From NCBI GenBank assembly GCA_012329065.1, contig JAAXPZ010000019.1, forward strand, positions 1 through 41,244: 41,244 nucleotides of DNA, in the 5' to 3' direction. The stretch is from Sulfurovum sp. (GTDB taxonomy: Bacteria; Campylobacterota; Campylobacteria; Campylobacterales; Sulfurovaceae). A program made the position numbers and the translations under genes. The notes under the pieces are model-generated. The model had not been told where the DNA came from, did no database searches, and saw only the letters and a list, made by a program, of their open reading frames with translations. Numbering within the stretch: position 1 is the stretch's first letter; each line of letters opens with the position of its first letter. Shown here one piece after another: positions 35,540-41,244 of this stretch.

Positions 35540-36685
35540 CTATAAAAACCCTATTTGCTTAAATTCATGTAAGTGTTTTGATGGCACTCCTACCCATTTT
35601 CTTGCTATAGTATGATAGATTGATCTAAAGTCTATAGAATGTACTAGGTCGCCATTACGGTCTAAATTTTTAAGTGATGGATGGTTGCCATAGATGCCAC
35701 CCTTGACCATGCCTCCAGTGATAAAATGTGGAGCGGCTGTACCATGATCTGTGCCTTTGTTGGCATTTTGAGATGCTCGTCTACCAAATTCAGAGTAGGT
35801 CATTATGAGCACATCATCCCATTTGCCAGACGCTACGAGATTTTGCCTGATTGTTGCTATGCCTTCTGATAATTGCTTGAGTAGACTGGAATGCCTGCTG
35901 TCTTGGTTTGTATGTGTATCAAATGATCCTAAACTAACTTTGAAAAATGGTATACCAGTATCGCTATTGATGAGTTTAGTTGCGGCTTCAAGCTGCCGTC
36001 CAAAAGTTGATTTTTTGAATCTGTGGGATAATTCCATACTCTTGTCTAAGGAACTCTTCAGTAGATCGGCACCTTTGCGTATCTCAGCCTCAGTGTGCAA
36101 TATATGATATAAAGCTTTATTGTCTCCCGCAAGAGATATACGACCCTTTATCTGTTTGGATTGTTGCAAAAACCTCTTGATGCTGCCTATTTTGATGACA
36201 CCTTGCGATAAACCAGACAGAGGTCCGTACTCTCCCCCTAGAATGACTCCTTTTAAGCTATTGCTTTGAGGCATATTTAGTGTATTGAGCCAACCATCAT
36301 CTAAATACTCCTGTGCACTTGATGCTGTATCCCATATCTCAATAGAGCGAAAATGTGATCTATTGGGATTTGGATATCCTACTCCCTGTATCAAAGCCAA
36401 TTCATCTCTTTCAAACATCTCCTTGAACTCTACCATGGACGGATGAAGTGCTATGTTGTTACTGAGGCTATGTATATCTCTATTTTCTATTGCCAAACTT
36501 GGTCTAAGTTTGTAGTACAGTGGGTCTTGGTATGGTATGACGGTATTTAGCCCATCATTCCCACCCTTTAGCTCTATTAGTATAAGATGTCTTCTTTTTT
36601 GCAATAATGCATTGCTTGCATGCAGCGATAGCGGAAATGCCGCTGCTTGAAGTGCAATAAGCTTTAATAGTGTTCTTCTGTTCAT
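35540..36685 (-). CDS. DUF1501-family exported protein
   Basis: The 381-residue protein starts MNRRTLLKLIALQAAAFPLS, a twin-arginine-like signal (RR then hydrophobic core). ILIELKGGNDGLNTVIPYQDP, SHFRSIEIWDTAS and YSEFGRRASQNANKGTDHGTAAPHFITGG are the DUF1501 hallmarks, and the fold is related to sulfatases/alkaline phosphatases. The activity is unknown. It lies 7 bp after a DUF1800 gene; this pair is common and the two proteins are probably co-exported and work together, perhaps at the cell surface. Confidence 0.88.
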   Translation of the reverse strand: MNRRTLLKLIALQAAAFPLSLHASNALLQKRRHLILIELKGGNDGLNTVIPYQDPLYYKLRPSLAIENRDIHSLSNNIALHPSMVEFKEMFERDELALIQGVGYPNPNRSHFRSIEIWDTASSAQEYLDDGWLNTLNMPQSNSLKGVILGGEYGPLSGLSQGVIKIGSIKRFLQQSKQIKGRISLAGDNKALYHILHTEAEIRKGADLLKSSLDKSMELSHRFKKSTFGRQLEAATKLINSDTGIPFFKVSLGSFDTHTNQDSRHSSLLKQLSEGIATIRQNLVASGKWDDVLIMTYSEFGRRASQNANKGTDHGTAAPHFITGGMVKGGIYGNHPSLKNLDRNGDLVHSIDFRSIYHTIARKWVGVPSKHLHEFKQIGFL

Positions 36686-36692
36686 AATGTCC

Positions 36693-38036
36693 TCACTTTA
36701 ATTGATATAATGGATGTTGCAGTATGGTTCGTATCGTCTGCTTGAAGTTATTAGACGGAGTAAGATATACATTTATCGGCAAAAGTATTTTTGCCACCCT
36801 CTCTTCCTCTGTTTTACCAGCTTGTGTCAAATCAAAAAGGTCATATCTAAGCTTTTGCATCTCATCACCTCTCGTTAGTTTGCTCAAAAAACCTTTTCTG
36901 AGCAGTAGAGTATTTGCATCTATCCAGTTTTTCCCTCCTTTCCATCCTTTGACATTGGGCGGGTCAAGTAGTAGCTGTCCTAGTCTTTTGGCATACTGTA
37001 CTCCAAGCACGGGATCAAAGTCTTTGTACCCAAAAGTACGCAGTGTTCCTACAGTAAGTTCAATGGGTGACTTGATCATTGTGCCTCTAACAGCTGGGTC
37101 TCTAAAATGCTTGGATGTCAGTATGGCAAAGAGAAGAGGTCGGATCTCATAGTTTTGCTCTTTCAGTAGTCTCGAGAGCCTGCCTAGCTCACTTTCATCA
37201 ATGTCATAACTGACATAGTGATACCATAGTTTTTTTACAATATGTCTAGATGTTGCATTTTGTTCTAAAATGATATCGATCATATCGTGGGCATCGAAGT
37301 TGCCTTCATGACCAAATATCTGTTTCTTTCCACTATCATGAAGCTTTTTTTTGAATCTAAACTTGAGATTACGATTGAGGCTGTATCCAGTCAATGCCCG
37401 AGATAGCTCTTGAATATCTTTTTCACTATAGTTCCCCTCTCCCATTGTAAAGAGTTCTAGAAACTCCCGACCTAGATTTTCATTGGGATGACCTTTCTTG
37501 TTCACGCGGTTATCGAGATAGATTAGCATAGCAGGATCTTCTACTATAGCATGCAAAAGTTTAGCATAGTTCCCAAAAGCATGTTTTCTAAAAAGCATGT
37601 TTTGCTGATACATTACCATAGGATGTTTTGTTTTCTTTAGTCCAGATGTGAAATGATTATGCCAAAACAGAACCATATGCTCCAAAAAAGGATCTTCTGT
37701 TTTTAGCATTTTTTTAAACCATAATGCTCTAAGCTTCGCCCATTCTTTTCTGCGAATCTTTTGAAATGCATTGCGTTCGCTGGCATTAAGCTTGGAGAAT
37801 TTTTTATGTGGCCTAGATGGCTTTTGTGCGTAGAGTGGGGCTGTTTCATCTTCAATACCCGTTGAGTGACTGAGTATTTTTTTGACTGCCTGTTTGTAGT
37901 TTTTACTTTGAAGACATACAGAGAGTTGTTTTTTATCTACACCAAACGAAGTACGATTGAGTAGATGTATACACTCAGATATATCAGTAGCAAAAACTGA
38001 TAGAGGTATGATTGATAATAGGAGATACTTGAGCAT
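36693..38036 (-). CDS. DUF1800-family exported protein
   Basis: The 447-residue protein has a signal peptide (MLKYLLLSIIPLSVFA, residues 1-16), then the family pattern: ECIHLLNRTSFGVD near the start, HNHFTSGLKKTKHPMVMYQQN, EDPAMLIYLDNRVNKKGHPN, then ENLGREFLELFTMGEGNYSE and IQELSRALTGYSL. These fit DUF1800, a helical exported protein of unknown role. It is transcribed ahead of the DUF1501 gene with a 7-bp gap. The C-terminal half carries conserved DPPNVKGWKGGKNWI. Confidence 0.88.
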   Translation of the reverse strand: MLKYLLLSIIPLSVFATDISECIHLLNRTSFGVDKKQLSVCLQSKNYKQAVKKILSHSTGIEDETAPLYAQKPSRPHKKFSKLNASERNAFQKIRRKEWAKLRALWFKKMLKTEDPFLEHMVLFWHNHFTSGLKKTKHPMVMYQQNMLFRKHAFGNYAKLLHAIVEDPAMLIYLDNRVNKKGHPNENLGREFLELFTMGEGNYSEKDIQELSRALTGYSLNRNLKFRFKKKLHDSGKKQIFGHEGNFDAHDMIDIILEQNATSRHIVKKLWYHYVSYDIDESELGRLSRLLKEQNYEIRPLLFAILTSKHFRDPAVRGTMIKSPIELTVGTLRTFGYKDFDPVLGVQYAKRLGQLLLDPPNVKGWKGGKNWIDANTLLLRKGFLSKLTRGDEMQKLRYDLFDLTQAGKTEEERVAKILLPINVYLTPSNNFKQTIRTILQHPLYQLK

Positions 38037-38160
38037 CGATATCCTTTCTTTTTCGTGATATACAATACTAGTATATAATACGCTAATGCAGATTAACTAA
38101 ATATTAATGACTATTAACACATTTCATAAGTGATAGGGTTCAATATATACCTGAATTAGA

Positions 38161-38166
38161 TATAAT
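38161..38166 (+). promoter_or_regulatory. Putative -10 box for ribBA
   Basis: TATAAT lies 33 bp before the ribBA ATG. A weak TTCAAT sits 16 bp upstream. I see no FMN riboswitch in this 160-bp gap. Confidence 0.4.
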
Positions 38167-38199
38167 ACTTTGCTTATATAGATAACACTAGGGATAAAC

Positions 38200-39231
38200 A
38201 TGTTAGAAGTGACAAAAAGAGTAGAGAGAGCTATAGATGTAATCAAAAAAGGTGGCATGGTCATCATGATGGATGACGAAGATAGAGAGAATGAGGGTGA
38301 TCTGGTCTATGCTGCGACATTTTCTACACCCAAGATGGTCAATTTTATGGCAAAAGAGGCTAGAGGCTTGATATGCACTCCTATCACCAAAAAACTTGCA
38401 AAAAGCTTAGACCTCATGCCTATGGTGTACAATAACGACTCCAATCACGAGACAGCATTCACGGTCTCCATAGACTCTACTACTGCTAGCACTGGTATAT
38501 CCGCGGCAGAGAGAGATGATTGCATCTCCAAGCTTGCCAATCCTTTGACGGTTAGTAGTGATTTTGTGAGACCTGGACATATATTTCCTCTCATCGCCAA
38601 AGATGGGGGTGTGCTAGTGCGTACAGGGCATACAGAGGGTTCCATAGATATATGCAGACTGGCTGGACTTTCTCCAGTAGCAGTGATCTGTGAGATCATC
38701 AAAGATAATGGAGAGATGGCACGCATGGATGACCTCGAAGTGTTCTCTGTAGAGCACAATCTCCCTATAGTCTATATATCTGATATCGTATCTTATAGAT
38801 TATCCAACGAACAACTTATCAAAAGAACCTCAGAAGAAGAGAGGGATTTCAGAGGAGTCAAGGTACAACAGTACACCTACAGCGATCACTTAGATAGGAT
38901 TCATACGATCATACAGTTTTACTCATCTCACGAAACAGCCAATGTCAAATTTCACAACATTGCTCCAGACATAAATATCATACTTGATGACAAACGATTT
39001 GAGGCATTAAATAGCTCTATAGAGTATCTCAAGCAAAACGGAGGAGTTTTAGTTTTCCTAGATACTAAAACGATATCCAAGGAGCAAGCCAGAGAATTTG
39101 GAGTAGGTGCACAAATACTCAAAGACCTAGGCATCAAAAATATAAATCTCCTCACCAACACAAAAGATACAGAGTTTGTGGGACTTGCTGGTTTTGGTCT
39201 GCATGTAGTTGAAAAAATAGTCATAACCTGA
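38200..39231 (+). CDS. ribBA: 3,4-dihydroxy-2-butanone 4-phosphate synthase with degenerate GTP cyclohydrolase II domain
   Basis: The 343-residue protein starts with a complete RibB domain: DDEDRENEGD (25-34) with the metal ligand Glu residues, and RTGHTEGSIDICRLAG with His144. It makes the four-carbon precursor of riboflavin from ribulose 5-phosphate. The C-terminal part, from about residue 205, aligns in place of RibA but lacks the zinc cysteines (C-x10-C-x-C region) and the catalytic block, so it is not expected to hydrolyse GTP. This truncated type is known in Campylobacterota. A separate RibA should exist elsewhere. It is followed by an intrinsic terminator and stands alone. Confidence 0.9.
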   Translation: MLEVTKRVERAIDVIKKGGMVIMMDDEDRENEGDLVYAATFSTPKMVNFMAKEARGLICTPITKKLAKSLDLMPMVYNNDSNHETAFTVSIDSTTASTGISAAERDDCISKLANPLTVSSDFVRPGHIFPLIAKDGGVLVRTGHTEGSIDICRLAGLSPVAVICEIIKDNGEMARMDDLEVFSVEHNLPIVYISDIVSYRLSNEQLIKRTSEEERDFRGVKVQQYTYSDHLDRIHTIIQFYSSHETANVKFHNIAPDINIILDDKRFEALNSSIEYLKQNGGVLVFLDTKTISKEQAREFGVGAQILKDLGIKNINLLTNTKDTEFVGLAGFGLHVVEKIVIT

Positions 39232-39240
39232 TACAGCTCC

Positions 39241-39266
39241 AAAATATGTCAATCTGACATATTTTT
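39241..39266 (+). terminator. Rho-independent terminator after ribBA
   Basis: AAAATATGTCA (39241-39251) pairs with TGACATATTTT (39255-39265) over a 3-nt loop, ending in a run of T. It starts 9 bp after the stop of ribBA. The stem is AT-rich. Confidence 0.65.
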
Positions 39267-39300
39267 ACCACATGTACAATTTTTCCATTACAATGCCTTT

Positions 39301-39326
39301 AGGGCACCTCTAATAATAGGTGCCCT
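39301..39326 (-). repeat. Full copy of the dispersed palindrome, inverted orientation
   Basis: AGGGCACCT (39301-39309) pairs with AGGTGCCCT (39318-39326) around CTAATAAT. Its reverse complement matches the copy at 22319-22352 in arms and loop. It lies at the left border of the accessory block, 22 bp before the small ORF. Confidence 0.8.
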
Positions 39327-39348
39327 TTATATTGTCTAGGAGTTTTTG

Positions 39349-39483
39349 ATGGAAGAATTGATAGTACAGGGTAAAACAAGTATAAAGACACTAAATACAA
39401 AGAATCATTATCTCACAAAGGGCAACCACAAGGGATTGCCCCTATGGGCAGATGAATTTTTCATGATGGGGTTTTTAAAATGA
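39349..39483 (+). CDS. 44-residue ORF coupled to radC
   Basis: The ORF starts at an ATG preceded by AGGAG (39338-39342) at 6 bp spacing, which is better than most sites in the window. It ends in TGA overlapping the ATG of radC (ATGA), so radC translation is probably coupled to it. The peptide starts MEELIVQGKTSIKTLNTKNH and ends WADEFFMMGFLK; it is soluble and mildly basic. I do not recognise it. It may be a leader, a small antitoxin-like protein or part of the radC operon. It was found by reading the gap, as it is too short for usual gene calling. Confidence 0.55.
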   Translation: MEELIVQGKTSIKTLNTKNHYLTKGNHKGLPLWADEFFMMGFLK

Positions 39484-40139
39484 CTGCATTACGAGACTTG
39501 CACAAAGATGACAAGCCAAGAGAAAAACTCCTACATAAAGGGGTACAGGCCCTAAAAAATGATGAGCTACTAGCCATACTTCTAGGATCTGGTGTACAGG
39601 GTAAAGATGTGCGTAAGTTGAGCAAAGAGATAGTCTCTCTTATGGATAGGGGCTTTGATACACTCACTCTAAAAACTTTATGTGATATACATGGTTTAGG
39701 TATCGCCAAAGCTTCACAGATACTCGCATCACTTGAACTGAGTAAACGCTACCTCATACGCACTAACAGACGCATCACCGATGCAAAAGATGTCTATGAT
39801 GAGCTACACAAATACGCCAACAGACAGCAAGAACACTTCCTGACCATTACCCTAGATGGTGCAAGCCACATCATCAACACCCGTACTGTATTTATAGGCA
39901 CACTCAACCAGTCACTCGTCCACCCTAGAGAAGTATTCACTGATGCCATTGCTGACCGTGCAGCAGGCATCATCATCGCTCATAACCATCCATCTGGTAC
40001 GCTAGAAGCGAGTAGGGCAGATGTGGCTATCACGCAGAGATTGATGGAGGTTTCCAAACTTGTGGGCATAGAGTTACTAGACCATGTAATACTCTCAAAG
40101 CAGGGGTATTTTTCGTTTTCGGATGAGGGATTGTTGTGA
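39480..40139 (+). CDS. radC: RadC-family JAMM/MPN+ protein
   Basis: The 219-residue protein has an N-terminal helix-hairpin-helix-like part (LCDIHGLGIAKASQILASLEL) and a C-terminal JAMM metalloprotease-like domain with Glu151, AHNHPSG (His168 and His170) and Asp181. The set is complete. Despite its name, the role in DNA repair is not supported, and RadC genes often occur in mobile or defence-related blocks. Its start overlaps the stop of the 44-residue ORF, and its own stop overlaps the ATG of the PemK/MazF-like gene (TGATG). The three are thus likely one transcript. Confidence 0.92.
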   Translation: MTALRDLHKDDKPREKLLHKGVQALKNDELLAILLGSGVQGKDVRKLSKEIVSLMDRGFDTLTLKTLCDIHGLGIAKASQILASLELSKRYLIRTNRRITDAKDVYDELHKYANRQQEHFLTITLDGASHIINTRTVFIGTLNQSLVHPREVFTDAIADRAAGIIIAHNHPSGTLEASRADVAITQRLMEVSKLVGIELLDHVILSKQGYFSFSDEGLL

Positions 40140-40558
40140 TGGGCAATGTATATGATGCGTGGAATAGTGTTAAAAAGAAAACAGAGAAGACACAACGAAA
40201 GTTGGGAATCAAAGCACGTGATATATTTTGGTTAAAAGTAGGCAAGAATATTGAACATGAAGTATATGGAAAAGGTGAGGAATTTTTGCGTCCTGTGATT
40301 ATCATACGTCAGCTTACAAGTGATTTGTTTGTGGGTGTACCTACAACCAGCACAAAGAAAGAAAACAATGACTACTTTCATACCATTACCTATAAGAACC
40401 GAAAAAATACAACGGTGTCTAGTGTGGCAATGTTGTTGCAGTTTAAAACATATAGTAAAAAGAGGCTGTTGAGTAAAATAGGAACAGTTCAGAAAAGTGA
40501 ATTTGATGTGATTGTAAAGAAATTAAAAAGAGTGATTGACCCTACTTGCAAGGACTAG
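40139..40558 (+). CDS. PemK/MazF-family toxin-like protein
   Basis: From the ATG at 40139 the protein has 139 residues. After a basic, helical extension (residues 1-25, VKKKTEKTQRKLGIKARD), the PemK/MazF fold begins with IFWLKVGKNIEHEVYGKGEE. The catalytic Arg is in FLRPVIII (Arg51) and the Thr in GVPTTSTKK (Thr69/70), as in MazF-type mRNA interferases. No antitoxin gene lies directly upstream; instead the start is embedded in the stop of radC, and hsdM follows after 140 bp. The opposite strand at its 3' end has a strong promoter and a structured RNA candidate (40541-40611), which may serve as its antitoxin. Activity is inferred from the fold and motifs. Confidence 0.85.
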   Translation: MGNVYDAWNSVKKKTEKTQRKLGIKARDIFWLKVGKNIEHEVYGKGEEFLRPVIIIRQLTSDLFVGVPTTSTKKENNDYFHTITYKNRKNTTVSSVAMLLQFKTYSKKRLLSKIGTVQKSEFDVIVKKLKRVIDPTCKD

Positions 40559-40611
40559 TACCTTATGTGCAAGCAGGTGTGCCTTTCGGCTAATACTGGG
40601 AGTTATCCCAT
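40541..40611 (-). ncRNA. Candidate structured antisense RNA against the PemK/MazF-like gene
   Basis: The predicted start is near 40611. The minus-strand RNA folds into TGGGA/TCCCA (40610-40597, loop TAAC), GCC-GAAA-GGC (40590-40581) and CCTGCTTGCA/TGCAAGTAGG (40577-40568 with 40550-40541, including a G-U pair). On the plus strand that pair is A-C and the middle loop is TTTC, so the folding is better on the minus strand. It overlaps the last 18 bp of the toxin gene. A T-rich stretch follows at 40529-40525. The 3' end is approximate. No RNA family is recognised. Confidence 0.55.
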
Positions 40612-40617
40612 GCAGAG

Positions 40618-40646
40618 ATTATAGCATACATCTAGTTAAAAGTCAA
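40618..40646 (-). promoter_or_regulatory. Strong sigma70 promoter for the antisense RNA
   Basis: On the minus strand TTGACT (40646-40641), a 17-bp spacer and TATAAT (40623-40618) lie with a TGC extension before the -10. This points into the 3' end of the PemK/MazF-like gene and away from hsdM. Confidence 0.75.
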
Positions 40647-40699
40647 TCATAGGGTTATTTTAGGTAAAATATCTGCCAATACAAGGTAGAGGGATTTAG

Positions 40700-41244
40700 A
40701 TGGGCGATGAGCAGAAGAAGCAACTGGAACAGCAACTTTGGAACATAGCAAATGAGCTTCGTGGGAAGATGGATGCGGATGAGTTTCGGGATTATATATT
40801 GGGGTTTATCTTTTATAAGTATCTGTCTGGAAAGATGCTGGCTTATGCCAATGATTTACTAAAAGAAGACGGTGTTACTTACCTTGCGTTAGATGAAAAT
40901 TCTGATGAGGGCAAAGAGTATTTGGCTGCCATCTCTGAAGAGTCTTTAAATAAACTGGGTTACTTTTTAGAGCCGTCTAAACTTTTTTCTCAGGTAGCAA
41001 AAAGAGGTAAAGAGAGCGACACACTCATCATAGAAGAGCTTAGTGAGATACTCAACGACATCGCCAACTCTACCATGGGTACGGAGAGTGAAGATGATTT
41101 TGAGCATCTGTTTGAAGACTTGGACTTGGCTTCTACTAAGTTAGGGCGTACTGTGGAGGCTCGTAACACGCTCATCTCTAAAGTGCTTACACACCTTGAT
41201 GCCATAGACTTTGACTTGCAAAACCAAGAGCGTGATGTGCTGGG
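40700..41244 (+). CDS. hsdM: Type I restriction-modification methyltransferase subunit HsdM, 3' truncated by window edge
   Basis: The frame is open from the ATG at 40700 to the right edge, 181 codons. An AGAGGGA site precedes it. The visible part is the HsdM N-terminal helical domain: LEQQLWNIANELRGKMDADE followed by FRDYILGFIFYKYLSGKM, then helices ending near RNTLISKVLTHLDAIDFDLQN. The catalytic NPPF region lies beyond the window. It should methylate adenine in a host-specific sequence together with HsdS and protect DNA from HsdR. It opens an RM locus directly after the radC/PemK-like block, which suggests an accessory or defence region continuing to the right. Confidence 0.93.
   Translation, partial: MGDEQKKQLEQQLWNIANELRGKMDADEFRDYILGFIFYKYLSGKMLAYANDLLKEDGVTYLALDENSDEGKEYLAAISEESLNKLGYFLEPSKLFSQVAKRGKESDTLIIEELSEILNDIANSTMGTESEDDFEHLFEDLDLASTKLGRTVEARNTLISKVLTHLDAIDFDLQNQERDVL

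Noticed and set aside
38037-38199. FMN riboswitch before ribBA
   Set aside because: No RFN-element consensus stems are visible; only a -10-like box is seen.

Overview
This is a low-GC bacterial chromosome segment with dense, short-spaced genes. It looks like a member of the Campylobacterota (Epsilonproteobacteria), probably close to Sulfurovum. That placement is an inference from gene content and product style: a Na+-pump oxaloacetate decarboxylase set next to ATP-dependent PEP carboxykinase, a RibBA whose GTP cyclohydrolase half is degenerate, a short adenylate kinase beside aspS, and a DUF1501/DUF1800 pair. I could not check it by database search.

Layout. 1-2.9 kb: a LUD-domain protein (cut by the left edge), an LhgO-type FAD oxidoreductase and alanine dehydrogenase. 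3.0-6.6 kb: a three-gene operon of an LRV/HEAT-like repeat protein, a MoxR-like AAA+ ATPase and a DUF2201/VWA protein. 6.7-8.4 kb: a ferredoxin-thioredoxin reductase-like gene whose 3' tip is interrupted by an intact IS256-family element (7067-8382) with an 8-bp target duplication. 8.4-9.0 kb: a small DUF3817 membrane protein and a decayed RHS fragment. 9.1-14.8 kb: a MetF-like protein, SerB, a GNAT acetyltransferase, a DmeF-like metal efflux protein, an ABC exporter and UppP. 15-21.6 kb: a DEAD-box helicase behind a leader with three hairpins, then oadG-oadA-oadB-pckA for pyruvate/oxaloacetate/PEP interconversion. 21.6-23.6 kb: two TerB-like proteins flanking an acylphosphatase, then a small secreted acidic protein. 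23.7-28.4 kb: aspS-adk, a peptidoglycan-binding protein and murA. 28.5-34.5 kb: two unrecognised proteins, a UvrD/Rep helicase, a small exported protein, a polytopic membrane protein and a YbiT-type ABC-F ATPase. 34.5-38.0 kb: ferritin, tRNA-fMet and tRNA-Gln behind a consensus promoter, and DUF1501/DUF1800. 38.2-41.2 kb: ribBA, then an accessory block of a 44-codon ORF, radC, a PemK/MazF-like toxin and the start of hsdM.

The most interesting signal is at the 3' end of the PemK/MazF-like gene. The opposite strand carries a near-perfect sigma70 promoter (TTGACT, 17 bp, TATAAT with a TG extension) that fires into a short run of three hairpins and runs antisense into the toxin stop codon. The pairing (a G-U pair and a GAAA tetraloop, both only on the minus strand) fits an RNA from that strand. 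No protein antitoxin precedes the toxin, because its start overlaps the stop of radC. This could be a toxin controlled by an antisense or structured RNA.

Other points of note are a dispersed palindrome (core AGGTGCCC) in at least five intergenic spots, an orphan intrinsic terminator that suggests a small RNA upstream of it, and mutually exclusive hairpins after the DUF533 gene.
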